Program-made: the position numbers and the translations under genes | Shown here: in pieces, positions 18,336 through 27,355 of the stretch | How positions within the stretch are numbered: position 1 is the stretch's first letter | How the letters are laid out: every line of letters starts with the position of its first letter | The notes under the pieces: generated by a model | Told to the model about the DNA's origin: nothing | What the model saw: only the letters and a program-made list of their open reading frames with translations | Databases searched by the model: none | NCBI GenBank assembly: GCA_027484985.1 | Contig: JAIXRW010000059.1 | Span: forward strand, 1 to 64,000 | Length of the DNA: 64,000 nt | Direction of reading: 5' to 3' | DNA from: Rhodobacter sp. | Lineage (GTDB): Bacteria; Pseudomonadota; Alphaproteobacteria; Rhodobacterales; Rhodobacteraceae

Positions 18336-19715
18336 CTATTTCAACGCGCGCACCACCTGCGCGATCATGGCCACATCGTCGCGGGTGCAATCGAACTGCC
18401 CCACCTGCACGCGGATCACGAACCGCCCGCGATGCCGTGTCTGGGTCAGATAGATGCGCCCGTCATCATTGATGCGCGCCAGCAGCGCCTCGGTCGCGGC
18501 CTCATCGGCCAGCGCAAAGCTGAACAGCGACAGCGATGGTTCGGTCACGATCTCGACCCCCGCAATCGCGGCCAGCGCATCCCGCGCCTCTTGCGCCCAG
18601 GCCACATGGTTGCGGATACGGGCGCGCAACCCTTCCAGGCCATAGGCCCGCAGCGTGAACCACAGTTTCAACGCGCGGAAACGGCGGCCCAAGGGCACGG
18701 TCCATTCGTTGAAATTGGTAATCTCTTCCCGCCCGGCCGTTTGCAGATAGGTGGGCCGCAGCCCCAGCGTGCGGATCTGCGGCGCCGGATCGGCCAGAAA
18801 CTGCACCGCGCAATCGAACTGCGCCCCCAGCCATTTATGCGGGTTGAACACGATGGAATCGGCCCCCTCGACCCCCGCCCACAGCGCGCGGAATTCGGGG
18901 CAGATCATCGCTGACCCCGCCCATGCCGCATCGACATGCACGGGCAGGTCATTCGCGCGGGCCACCGCGATGCAATCGGCAATCCGGTCAAACGCCCCCA
19001 CGCTGGTGCCCCCCGCGCACAGGATCACACCCGCAGGCAGATACCCCGCCGCCCGATCCGCCGCGATGGCCCCGGCAAGCGCCCCCGGTTTCATCGAAAG
19101 CCGCCCGTCTGTCGGCACCTTCACAAGGTTTTCCTGCCCGATCCCCGCAATCCGCACCGCCTTGTCCACGCTCGAATGTGTCTCGGCACTGGCATAGATC
19201 CGCAGGCGCGGCTGGCCCGACAGGCCCTGCTGCAACCCCGCCCAGCCAAGCGCCGCCTCGCGCATGGTCAGCACCGCCGACAGCGTGGCGGTGGTGGCGG
19301 AATCGTGGATCGTGCCGCGCATCGTGGCGGGCAGGCCCAGCGCCTGCGCCAGCCACGCCACCATCACCTCTTCCATCTCGGTCGCGGCGGGCGAGGTTTG
19401 CCACAGCATCCCTTGGCTTGCGATGGCATTGGCCAACTGTTCGGCCAGCATCGAGGCAGGCGCGGCATTGGCCGGAAAATAGGCAAAGAAACGCGGGTGC
19501 TGCCAATGGGTCATGCCGGCGGGCACGATGGCTTCGAAATCGGCAAAGATCGCCTCCATCGGCTCGGGCTGTTCGGGCGGGGCGGGGGGCAACTGGCCCG
19601 CTATCGCCCCCGGCACCAGCGGCGCCCGCACGGGGCGGTCGCGCAGCCCCGCATGATAGCCATGCGCCCAGTCCGCCGCCCGTTTCGACCAGTCGCGCAG
19701 ATCGTCGTGGTCCAT
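18336..19715 (-). CDS. PLP-dependent group II amino acid decarboxylase
   Basis: The 459-residue enzyme belongs to the aromatic-L-amino-acid/glutamate decarboxylase family (fold type I). PLP would bind K294 in NPHKWLG, with H180 in SAETHSSVDKA stacking on the ring and D262 in VDAAWAGSAM pairing with its nitrogen. The N-terminal segment ITHWQHPRFFAYFPAN-like (here MTHWQHPRFFAYFPAN) is typical of aromatic decarboxylases (tyrosine, tryptophan or DOPA) more than of GadB. The substrate cannot be fixed from sequence alone. The start at MDHDDLRDWSKRAADW removes an atypical basic leader. It stands alone, divergent from cysS. Confidence 0.85.
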   Translation of the reverse strand: MDHDDLRDWSKRAADWAHGYHAGLRDRPVRAPLVPGAIAGQLPPAPPEQPEPMEAIFADFEAIVPAGMTHWQHPRFFAYFPANAAPASMLAEQLANAIASQGMLWQTSPAATEMEEVMVAWLAQALGLPATMRGTIHDSATTATLSAVLTMREAALGWAGLQQGLSGQPRLRIYASAETHSSVDKAVRIAGIGQENLVKVPTDGRLSMKPGALAGAIAADRAAGYLPAGVILCAGGTSVGAFDRIADCIAVARANDLPVHVDAAWAGSAMICPEFRALWAGVEGADSIVFNPHKWLGAQFDCAVQFLADPAPQIRTLGLRPTYLQTAGREEITNFNEWTVPLGRRFRALKLWFTLRAYGLEGLRARIRNHVAWAQEARDALAAIAGVEIVTEPSLSLFSFALADEAATEALLARINDDGRIYLTQTRHRGRFVIRVQVGQFDCTRDDVAMIAQVVRALK

Positions 19716-19842
19716 TCCCGCCCCCCGTTTCGCCGCCGCAGATGGCCACGGGCGCCCCACTTTCGCAAGGCCCGCCCGACAGGGCATTTGCAAGCCGCGC
19801 CGAACTTGCTAGACCCGCGCACGACTGTCACAGGGGCAAACA

Positions 19843-21330
19843 ATGCCGACGATCCGCCTGCACAATTCGAAAACCCGCCGGAAGGAAGTGTTTGAACCGC
19901 TCAAGCGGAACGACGTGCGGATCTATGTCTGCGGCCCCACGGTCTATGACCGCGCCCATCTGGGCAATGCCCGCCCCGTGGTGGTGTTCGACACGCTCTA
20001 CCGTTTGCTGCGGCATGTCTATGGCGCGGACCATGTGACTTACGTCCGCAACTTCACCGATGTGGATGACAAGATCAACGCCACCGCCCTTGCCCGCCGT
20101 CAGGCGGGGGCATCGGGCACGCTGGAGGAGCTTATCGCGCAGCGCACGGAAGAAACCATCGGCTGGTATCACGCAGATATGGACGCGCTCGGCGCCCTGC
20201 GCCCGACCCATGAACCCCGCGCCACCGCCTATATCGGCCCCATGGTGGCAATGATCCAAAGCCTGATCGACAAGGGCCATGCCTATGCACGGGAAGGTCA
20301 CGTTCTGTTCCGCGTCCGTTCCTATGCCGCTTACGGCGCGCTGTCGGGCCGTTCGGTCGATGACATGATTGCAGGCGCGCGGGTCGAGGTTGCGCCCTTC
20401 AAGGAAGACCCGATGGATTTCGTCCTTTGGAAACCGTCCGACGCCGAAACCCCCGGCTGGGAAAGCCCCTGGGGCCGCGGCCGCCCCGGCTGGCACATCG
20501 AATGCTCGGCCATGAGCTACGAATTGCTGGGCCCGAGTTTCGACATCCACGGCGGCGGCATCGATCTGCAATTCCCCCACCACGAAAACGAAATCGCCCA
20601 AAGCTGCTGCGCCCACCCGCAGGCGGGGTTCGCGACAGTCTGGATGCATAATGAGATGCTTCAGGTCGAGGGCAAGAAGATGTCCAAATCCTTGGGCAAT
20701 TTCTTCACCGTCCGCGACCTGCTCGATCAGGGCGTTCCGGGCGAGGTGATCCGCTTCGTGTTTCTGGGCACCCATTACGGCAAGCCGATGGACTGGACGG
20801 CGGAAAAGGCCGCGGGTGCTGCTGGCGTTTTGCGCAGGTGGAGAGACTTGGCCGCAGAGTATGATATTTCCCCAGCGGAACCATACGCCGAAGTTGTGGC
20901 AGCACTCTCGAATGACCTAAATACTTCTAAGGCAATTACCTTTCTGCACAAACAGTATAACGAGCTTCGACAGCGGAGAAATGCCGCGTTTCATTTTCAC
21001 ATGAGTGAAGGGAAGTTAGGCGACTTATCCAGAAACAGCGAAGAAGTTGATCGCTTCGTTTCCTCTGCAAAGCTTTTGGGTCTATTGGAAGAAGGCCTCA
21101 GTGATTGGTGGTTAGATGGGGCCGATACCCCTACTGACGGGTTAATTGCATGGGTCGAGTCGATGTTGCTTGCTCGCGCCGAAGCAAAAGTTTCTCGAGA
21201 TTACGCCAAGGCAGACGAAATCCGCGCACGCTTAGCAAATATGGGCATCATGGTCTCGGATGGTAAAGACGGACAGTCCTGGGTGGTCGACTACTCCAAC
21301 CCGAACTTGGGTAACTGGAGTAAAAATTGA
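19843..21330 (+). CDS. cysS: cysteinyl-tRNA synthetase with low-GC 3' third
   Basis: Class I synthetase charging tRNA-Cys, 495 residues. The zinc cysteine C30 in [13 protein letters not shown] (39-42) and KMSKS (279-283) are intact. From about residue 328 to the end the DNA changes: 20881-21120 is about 46% G+C by hand count, against roughly 60-70% in the first two-thirds, and codons such as TTA, AGA, CTA and AAT appear. The reading frame continues and the C-terminal domain still looks cysteinyl-type ([20 protein letters not shown]). The gene seems functional, but its 3' part looks recombined from another source. It overlaps cimA by 4 bases. Confidence 0.95.
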   Translation: MPTIRLHNSKTRRKEVFEPLKRNDVRIYVCGPTVYDRAHLGNARPVVVFDTLYRLLRHVYGADHVTYVRNFTDVDDKINATALARRQAGASGTLEELIAQRTEETIGWYHADMDALGALRPTHEPRATAYIGPMVAMIQSLIDKGHAYAREGHVLFRVRSYAAYGALSGRSVDDMIAGARVEVAPFKEDPMDFVLWKPSDAETPGWESPWGRGRPGWHIECSAMSYELLGPSFDIHGGGIDLQFPHHENEIAQSCCAHPQAGFATVWMHNEMLQVEGKKMSKSLGNFFTVRDLLDQGVPGEVIRFVFLGTHYGKPMDWTAEKAAGAAGVLRRWRDLAAEYDISPAEPYAEVVAALSNDLNTSKAITFLHKQYNELRQRRNAAFHFHMSEGKLGDLSRNSEEVDRFVSSAKLLGLLEEGLSDWWLDGADTPTDGLIAWVESMLLARAEAKVSRDYAKADEIRARLANMGIMVSDGKDGQSWVVDYSNPNLGNWSKN

Positions 21331-22952
21331 CCCGCGAACGCCTCTACCTCTTCGACACCACCCTGCGCGACGGCCAGCAAACGCAGGGCGTGCAATTCTC
21401 CACCCCCGAAAAGCGCCAGATCGCCACAGCGCTCGATGCGCTTGGCGTGGACTATATCGAAGGCGGCTGGCCGGGCGCCAACCCGACCGATAGCGAGTTC
21501 TTCGCTCATGCCCCCGCCACCCGCGCCACCATGACAGCCTTTGGCATGACCAAACGCGTGGGCCGGTCTGCCGAGAATGACGATGTGCTCGCCGCCGTGC
21601 TGGATGCGGGCACGCCTGCCGTCTGCCTTGTCGGCAAGGCGCATGAATTCCATGTGCGCACCGCGCTTGGCTGCACGCTGGATGAAAACGTCGAAGCCAT
21701 CCGCGCCAGCATCGCGCATTGCGTTAAGAAAGGGCGCGAAGCCCTTCTGGACGCAGAACATTTCTTCGATGGCTACCGCGCCGATCCGGCCTATGCCCTG
21801 TCCTGCCTGCGCGCCGCGCTTGACGCAGGCGCCCGCTGGGTCGTGCTGTGCGACACCAATGGCGGCACGCTCCCCGCCGAAGTGGGCCGCGTGGTGGCCG
21901 AGGTGGTGGCGGCGGGCATTCCGGGTGACCGCCTTGGCATCCATTGCCATGACGATACCGGCAATGCCGTGGCCAATTCGCTGGCCGCCGTCGATGCCGG
22001 TTGCCGCCAGATCCAGGGCACGCTGAACGGCTTGGGCGAACGCTGCGGCAACGCCAACCTGACCACGATCATCCCCACGCTTTTGCTGAAGGAACCCTAT
22101 GCCAGCCGCTTCCAGACGGGGGTTACCCATCAGGCGCTGTCGGGCCTGCTGCGGGTGTCGCGCCAGCTGGATGACATTCTGAACCGAGTTCCCCTGCGCT
22201 CGGCCCCCTATATCGGCGCGTCGGCCTTTGCCCATAAGGCGGGGCTGCATGCTTCGGCCATCCTGAAAGACCCCACCACCTACGAACATATCGACCCCGC
22301 GCTTGTCGGCAATGAACGCATCATCCCGATGAGCAATCAGGCAGGCCAGTCGAACCTGCGCGCGCGTCTGGCGGCGGCGGGGATCACGGTCGAAGCCAAA
22401 GACCCGCGCCTTGGCCGCATCCTAGATATCGTCAAGGAACGCGAGGATCAGGGCTACGCCTATGACGGCGCGCAGGCCAGTTTCGAACTGGTCGCCCGCG
22501 CCGAACTGGGCCTGCTGCCCACGTTTTTCGAGGTCAAGCGCTACCGCGTCACCGTCGAACGGCGCAAGAACAAGTACAACCAGATGGTCAGCCTGTCGGA
22601 AGCCGTGGTCGTGGTAAAGATCGGCGAAACGAAGATGCTGTCGGTATCTGAGTCGATGGACGAAACCGGCACCGACCGCGGCCCCGTCAACGCGCTGGCG
22701 AAAGCCTTGGCCAAAGACCTTGGCCCCTATCAGGCCTGCATCGACGACATGCGTCTTGTCGATTTCAAGGTCCGCATCACCCAGGGCGGGACCGAGGCCG
22801 TCACCCGCGTCATCATCGACAGCGAAGACAGCCAAGGCCGCCGCTGGTCCACCGTGGGGGTCAGCGCGAACCTTGTGGACGCCAGTTTCGAGGCCCTGCT
22901 TGACGCTATCACGTGGAAGCTGATCCGCGACCACGGGGCACCCGCCGCATGA
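21327..22952 (+). CDS. cimA: (R)-citramalate synthase CimA
   Basis: DRE-TIM metallolyase that condenses pyruvate with acetyl-CoA to citramalate, opening the threonine-independent isoleucine route. The 541 residues match the long CimA/LeuA-like family. The N-terminus [19 protein letters not shown] has the metal/substrate motif, and [17 protein letters not shown] the conserved histidines. The C-terminal LeuA-dimer regulatory domain (about 430-541) is present. The start is TTG at 21327, overlapping the cysS stop as TTGA, with GGAG 7 bases upstream inside cysS. The stop overlaps the next gene by 4 bases. Confidence 0.9.
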   Translation: MTRERLYLFDTTLRDGQQTQGVQFSTPEKRQIATALDALGVDYIEGGWPGANPTDSEFFAHAPATRATMTAFGMTKRVGRSAENDDVLAAVLDAGTPAVCLVGKAHEFHVRTALGCTLDENVEAIRASIAHCVKKGREALLDAEHFFDGYRADPAYALSCLRAALDAGARWVVLCDTNGGTLPAEVGRVVAEVVAAGIPGDRLGIHCHDDTGNAVANSLAAVDAGCRQIQGTLNGLGERCGNANLTTIIPTLLLKEPYASRFQTGVTHQALSGLLRVSRQLDDILNRVPLRSAPYIGASAFAHKAGLHASAILKDPTTYEHIDPALVGNERIIPMSNQAGQSNLRARLAAAGITVEAKDPRLGRILDIVKEREDQGYAYDGAQASFELVARAELGLLPTFFEVKRYRVTVERRKNKYNQMVSLSEAVVVVKIGETKMLSVSESMDETGTDRGPVNALAKALAKDLGPYQACIDDMRLVDFKVRITQGGTEAVTRVIIDSEDSQGRRWSTVGVSANLVDASFEALLDAITWKLIRDHGAPAA

Positions 22953-23722
22953 CCATCGACGCCTGCGCCGCGCTGGTGGAACGGGGCGACCCCGACCGTT
23001 TCGCTGCCGTGATGGCCGCCCCTTTGGCCGCCCGCCCGCCGCTGCTGGTGCTTTACGCCTTCAACCTCGAAGTCGCCCGCGCCCCTTGGGTGACCAAGGA
23101 ACCGATGATCGCGGAAATGCGCCTGCAATGGTGGCGCGATATCGTGGAACAGGCCGCCACAGGCCAGACCCGCGCGCATGAGGTGGCAGGCCCCCTGGCG
23201 CAACTGATCCGCGACCGCAGCCTTCCCGTGGCCCTGCTCGACCGCATGGTCGAGGCGCGACGGTGGGATGTGTACACCGACCCGTTCGAGGATACAGCGG
23301 CGTTTGACGCCTATCTTGACGATACCTCAGGCGGGCTGATGTGGGCGTCAGCACTGGCCCTTGGCGCCCCTGCGCGGGCCGAGGCTGCGGTCAGGCATCT
23401 GGCTTGGGCGGCGGGGCTGGCCGCTTACCTGCGGGCCGTGCCTGTGTTGGAGGAACGGGGGCGCATCCCCTTGGTGGACGGGCGGCCCGATGCGGTGGCC
23501 GCATTGGCGCAGCAGGGGCTGGCGCGGTATCGCCAGTACCGTGCCGCACGCGCCGCCATTCCGAAAGCCGCCCGCCCCGCGCTTTACGCCGGATGGCAGG
23601 CGCGGGCGCTGCTGCAACAGGCATCAGCCCAGCCCCAGCGCGTGGCCGAAGGCACGCTTGGCCTGTCGGAATTTTCCCGCCGTTTCAGTCTGTTGCGCGC
23701 CGCTTTTACCGGATCGGTTTAA
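22949..23722 (+). CDS. squalene/phytoene synthase family protein (NDUFAF6-like)
   Basis: The 257-residue protein has the all-helical squalene/phytoene synthase fold, with YAFNLEVARAPW, EMRLQWWRDIVEQ and a second helix pair YLDDTSGGLMW. The DxxxD metal motifs of true prenyl synthases are degenerate: the first is replaced by NLEVA and the second reads DDTSG. This resembles the assembly-factor subgroup related to human NDUFAF6 more than CrtB or HpnD. The start is the ATGA overlap with cimA. A role in complex I assembly is inferred from the subgroup only. The 3' end overlaps the convergent MFS gene by 4 bases. Confidence 0.72.
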   Translation: MTIDACAALVERGDPDRFAAVMAAPLAARPPLLVLYAFNLEVARAPWVTKEPMIAEMRLQWWRDIVEQAATGQTRAHEVAGPLAQLIRDRSLPVALLDRMVEARRWDVYTDPFEDTAAFDAYLDDTSGGLMWASALALGAPARAEAAVRHLAWAAGLAAYLRAVPVLEERGRIPLVDGRPDAVAALAQQGLARYRQYRAARAAIPKAARPALYAGWQARALLQQASAQPQRVAEGTLGLSEFSRRFSLLRAAFTGSV

Positions 23723-24939
23723 GCGGCCCGCGCGGCCGGACGCAAGCTAAGCCAGATCAACGCACCGCCCGCCAGCACAAGGAAGGGCAGCATGGCAAGG
23801 TTCACCATCTGCCAGCCCGCATGCACCGTGCCGCCCGCGCAATTCATCAGCCCGCCCGACGAGAATGACGCCATCGTCACGCCGCCGAACACGACCAGAT
23901 CGTTCAACCCCTGCAAACGGCCCCTTTCGGCGGGCGTCTGTTCGGCGGTCAGCATCGTCGTGGCCCCGATAAAGCCGAAGTTCCAGCCCAGCCCCAGCAG
24001 GGCAAGGGCAATGAAGAAATGCGCCAGATCAAAGCCGCTCATCGCCACGGCACCGGCTGTGGCAAGGATCACCAGCCCCACCGCCACGATCTTTTCCGCG
24101 CCGAAGCGGGCAATCAGATGGCCGGTAAAGAAGGACGGGATATACATCGCCAGCACATGGCCTGTAACCACATCGGCGGCATTGCTTTTGGTGAAACCGC
24201 AGCCCACCACCGCCAGGGGGGAGGAGGTCATCACCAGATTCATCAGCGCATAGGACACGGTCGCGCAGATCATCGCCACCGCGATGCGCGGCGTGCGGAT
24301 CATCTGCCCCCGCGTGCGCCCCGCAGCCTCGCCCGCAGCGGGGGCTTTTGGTTTAGGAATATCCAGCAGGCCGAACAGGAACACCCCGCCAAGGTTCAGC
24401 GCCATCACCGCCAGATAGGTGCCCAGAAAGGGCACCACCATCGCATCCGCCGTCAGCTTCACCAGCTGCGGCCCCACCACGGCCGACAAGAGGCCCCCCG
24501 CCATCACCCATGAAATCGCCTTGGGCAGGAACGCATCCGATGCCGTATCGGCGGCGGCAAAGCGGTAGAACCCTTGCGCCGACATGTAGATGCCCGTGAA
24601 CAGACCGGCGAGGACGAACAGCACAAAGTTCTGCATCAGCAGCCCGTAAGCCCCGATCCCGCCCCCCAGCGCGCCCCCCATCGCCCCCACGGCAAAGCCC
24701 GCCCGTCGCCCATACCGCTGCATCAGCGCCGAAAGCGGGGTCGCCGTCAGCATCGAGCCGATCACGGCGGCACTGATGGGCAGCGTGGCCCAGCAGGCAT
24801 TGGGCGCAAGGCTTTGCCCCGCCAGCCCCGCGATGGTAAAGATCATCGGCATTTGCGACCCCATCACCGCCTGCGCGGCGACAAGGACAAGGATGTTGCG
24901 CTTGGCAAGACGGTCGGGGGATTGGGTGATCGCGGTCAT
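23719..24939 (-). CDS. MFS transporter
   Basis: Major facilitator of 406 residues with twelve predicted helices. The N-terminal half has the loop motif MQRYGRRAGFAVGAMGG between helices 2 and 3, and the C-terminal half has RFGAEKIVAVGLVI, the second copy of the same pattern. The central loop (PKPKAPAAGEAAGRTRGQ) is about 30 residues. The closest group appears to be the YnfM/UMF-like drug or metabolite permeases found in alphaproteobacteria. The substrate is unknown. The start is MTAITQSPDRLAKRNILVL; a longer reading frame upstream lacks coding character. Confidence 0.82.
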   Translation of the reverse strand: MTAITQSPDRLAKRNILVLVAAQAVMGSQMPMIFTIAGLAGQSLAPNACWATLPISAAVIGSMLTATPLSALMQRYGRRAGFAVGAMGGALGGGIGAYGLLMQNFVLFVLAGLFTGIYMSAQGFYRFAAADTASDAFLPKAISWVMAGGLLSAVVGPQLVKLTADAMVVPFLGTYLAVMALNLGGVFLFGLLDIPKPKAPAAGEAAGRTRGQMIRTPRIAVAMICATVSYALMNLVMTSSPLAVVGCGFTKSNAADVVTGHVLAMYIPSFFTGHLIARFGAEKIVAVGLVILATAGAVAMSGFDLAHFFIALALLGLGWNFGFIGATTMLTAEQTPAERGRLQGLNDLVVFGGVTMASFSSGGLMNCAGGTVHAGWQMVNLAMLPFLVLAGGALIWLSLRPAARAA

Positions 24940-25018
24940 GGCCCCTGTGTAGGCCCGCAACCCCCGCAGCGGCAAGCCCCGCCTTGCGCCGCCTGCGCGG
25001 TTGCGGAAAGGTGGCCGC

Positions 25019-25642
25019 ATGACCCGGATCATCCGCACCCCCGATTGCCTTGCCGAAGGCGCCGCATGGCTGGCGCAGGCCGAACCGCGCTTTGCCCTCT
25101 GCCTGCCGCCCGCGGGCCTGCCATGGCGGCAGCGCGAACAGGGCTTTCGCGCCCTTCTCGGGGCCATCGTCAGCCAGCAGGTTTCGGTCGCGTCCGCCCG
25201 CGCCATCTGGGCACGGCTGGAAGCGGCAGGCATGTGCGACGCGCCCCCCCTTTGCACCGCGACGGATGATCAATTGCGCGCCCTTGGCCTGTCGCGGCAA
25301 AAGGCGCGCTATGCCCGTGCGCTGGCGCTGGCGGGCATCGACTTTGCCGCGCTGAACGATCTGCCCGATGAGGCTGTGGTGGAAACCCTGACCGCCGTGC
25401 CCGGCATCGGGCGCTGGACGGCCGAGATTTACGCCATGTTCGCCATGGGCCGCGCCGATTTCTTCGCCCCCGCCGACCTTGCCTTGCAGGAAGCCGCCCG
25501 CATCCTGTTCGACCTGCCCACCCGCCCCGCCGAACGGCAATTGCGCACAATGGCTGTGGGCTGGAGCCCGTGGCGGTCGGTTGCGGCGCAACTTCTGTGG
25601 GCCTATTACCACATGGTCAAGACACGAGAGGGCATCACGTGA
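25019..25642 (+). CDS. DNA-3-methyladenine glycosylase II (AlkA-like, short)
   Basis: Base-excision repair glycosylase of the HhH-GPD superfamily, 207 residues, lacking the N-terminal domain of E. coli AlkA. It has FRALLGAIVSQQVSVASARAI, the helix-hairpin-helix LTAVPGIGRWTAEIYAMFAMG, and the downstream catalytic aspartate in FAPADLALQEA. A C-terminal WSPWRSVAAQLLWAYYH follows, typical of AlkA/Mag1 enzymes. No Fe-S cysteines. The start at MTRIIRTPDC is preceded by GGAAAGGTGG. It overlaps the following esterase as GTGA. Confidence 0.9.
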   Translation: MTRIIRTPDCLAEGAAWLAQAEPRFALCLPPAGLPWRQREQGFRALLGAIVSQQVSVASARAIWARLEAAGMCDAPPLCTATDDQLRALGLSRQKARYARALALAGIDFAALNDLPDEAVVETLTAVPGIGRWTAEIYAMFAMGRADFFAPADLALQEAARILFDLPTRPAERQLRTMAVGWSPWRSVAAQLLWAYYHMVKTREGIT

Positions 25643-26301
25643 CACGGGAATTGCGGTTCAAGCGGGCAGGGGCCGCGCAAGGCAAGGCGACATCGCTGGT
25701 GGTTTTCGTCCACGGCTATGGCGCGAATGGTGATGATCTTCTCGGTCTGGCCGACCCCTTGGCCCCGCATCTGAAAGGAACCGCCTTTGTCGCCCCCGAT
25801 GCGCCCGAACATTGCGCGGGCGGGGGCTTCGGCTTTCAGTGGTTTCCCATCCCGCGCTTTGACGGCTCGACCGAGGCGCAGGCGCATGCGGGCATCATGG
25901 CCGCAACCGACGATCTGAACGCCTTTCTCGATGCCCGTCTGGCCGAAGAAGGGCTTCCCCCCTCGGCACTTGCCCTGTTCGGCTTTTCGCAGGGCGCGAT
26001 GATGTCGATGCATGTCGCCCCGCGCCGCCTTGCGCCGATGGCGGGTGTCGTCGCCTGTTCCGGCCGCTTGCTGCTGCCCGAAACCTTGCAGGCCGAGATG
26101 CGGGTGAAACCGCCGATCCTGCTGATGCATGGCGACCAAGACCCCGTGGTTCCCTTTCCCCATATGCGCGAGGCGGGCGACGCGCTGGTCGCAGCGGGGT
26201 TCGAAACCTTTGGCCATGTGATGAAGGGCACGCCGCATGGCATCGCGCCCGATGGTCTGGGCGCGGCGCTTCAATTCCTGACGGAACGTTTGCCCCGCTG
26301 A
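25639..26301 (+). CDS. alpha/beta hydrolase, carboxylesterase / acyl-protein thioesterase type
   Basis: The 220-residue enzyme belongs to the phospholipase/carboxylesterase (YpfH/Est) family. The oxyanion HG motif is FVHGYGANGDDLLGL, the nucleophile is in GFSQGAMMS, the acid in HGDQDPVVPF and the histidine in GTPHGIAP. It starts at GTG 25639, overlapping the glycosylase stop, with GAGAGGG upstream. It has no signal peptide, so it is cytosolic. The substrate is unknown; small esters or acyl-proteins are typical for the family. A family-type hairpin repeat follows the stop. Confidence 0.88.
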   Translation: MTRELRFKRAGAAQGKATSLVVFVHGYGANGDDLLGLADPLAPHLKGTAFVAPDAPEHCAGGGFGFQWFPIPRFDGSTEAQAHAGIMAATDDLNAFLDARLAEEGLPPSALALFGFSQGAMMSMHVAPRRLAPMAGVVACSGRLLLPETLQAEMRVKPPILLMHGDQDPVVPFPHMREAGDALVAAGFETFGHVMKGTPHGIAPDGLGAALQFLTERLPR

Positions 26302-26306
26302 AAGAA

Positions 26307-26362
26307 GCGGGGGGCTTCGCGCCCCCCGCACCCCCCGCGGGATATTTTGGCGAGTATGAAAG
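26307..26362 (+). repeat. intergenic hairpin-plus-tail element, copy A
   Basis: A stem with arms GCGGGGGG and CCCCCCGC (26307-26329) is followed by ACCCCCC and then GATATTTTGGCGAGTATGAA. The same design occurs inverted at 46697-46745. It sits directly after the esterase stop and before the convergent glk stop, so it probably works as a 3'-end element or terminator. Confidence 0.75.
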
Positions 26363-26366
26363 CCGC

Positions 26367-27341
26367 TCAGGCGGTCGCGGCCAGATAGGCCGCGCAGCCG
26401 GTCAGTGCTGCGAAATCATCCTCGACCACCGTGACCGAAAAGGCGGTTTGCAACAGGTCCACACGCCGTTCCTCGCGGAAGCCCGTGGTCAGGCCGAAGC
26501 GGTCGAAATAGGGCGTCAGCGCCCGCGACATGCCGCCGATCAGATAGATGCCGCCATAGGGCAGGTGGATCAGCGCCAGATCGGCCAGCGTTTGCGCAAG
26601 GATATGCACATACAGCGCCGCCGCCCGTTCCGCCAGCGCATCGCCCGCTTCCAGCGCGGCCATGACACGGGCCGAATCCATCTTGCCCGATTGCCCCGCC
26701 CGATGCGCGGCAAAGGCGTAAAGGTTGCCAAGCCCGCGCCCCGCAAGCACCTCTTCCACGCCGCAATGGGCCACCTCGCCGCGCTGGCGCAGCAACGCTT
26801 CGACAAAGCGCATCAGCGCAAGGTCATCCTCGGTCCGCACCGGCATGTTGACATGGCCGCATTCCGAAGGCGGCACCACGCGGGCCGCCCCGCTGCCATG
26901 CACGGGGGCGGCATTGACGCCGGTGCCCAAGCCCACCACCAGCATCGGCCCGTCCGCCCGCTTCGGCCCGTCGATCACCACGCGCAGCTTTTCGGGAGCG
27001 ATATGGCCCAAGGCATGGCCCTGCGCCTGAAGGTCGTTCAGGATGGCGACCTGCCGCGCCCCCGTGGCCCTGCCCAGCTTGGCCGCGTCCATCGTCCAGT
27101 CAAGGTTGGTCATTACCGCCACCCCGTCCTGCACCGGACCCGCCGCCGCCACGCAGACGGCCGACACGCTTTCCCCCGTCTGGTCAAGGTAATCGCGCAG
27201 GATATGCCCGATATCCTTGCCCGCCGCCTTGTATTCGGCATTGGAAAAACGGCGGATCGACCCTTCCCGCACCGCCGTGCCCTCTGCCAGCGCCACACGG
27301 GTATTGGTGCCGCCCAGATCGGCAAGAATGGCGAGGGTCAT
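26367..27341 (-). CDS. glk: glucokinase
   Basis: Phosphorylates glucose with ATP for entry into the Entner-Doudoroff pathway. The 324 residues belong to the Glk (E. coli type) family. It has the phosphate-1 motif ILADLGGTNTRVALAEG, MTNLDWTMDAAKLG, GLGTGVNAAPVHGSG with the adenosine region, and PSECGHVNMPV with the catalytic-side histidine and glutamate of this family. It is 14 bases downstream of the beta-glucosidase, with GAAGGAAG before the ATG. It would use glucose released by the alpha- and beta-glucosidases of the locus. Confidence 0.95.
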   Translation of the reverse strand: MTLAILADLGGTNTRVALAEGTAVREGSIRRFSNAEYKAAGKDIGHILRDYLDQTGESVSAVCVAAAGPVQDGVAVMTNLDWTMDAAKLGRATGARQVAILNDLQAQGHALGHIAPEKLRVVIDGPKRADGPMLVVGLGTGVNAAPVHGSGAARVVPPSECGHVNMPVRTEDDLALMRFVEALLRQRGEVAHCGVEEVLAGRGLGNLYAFAAHRAGQSGKMDSARVMAALEAGDALAERAAALYVHILAQTLADLALIHLPYGGIYLIGGMSRALTPYFDRFGLTTGFREERRVDLLQTAFSVTVVEDDFAALTGCAAYLAATA

Positions 27342-27355
27342 AGTTAGGTCTTCCT

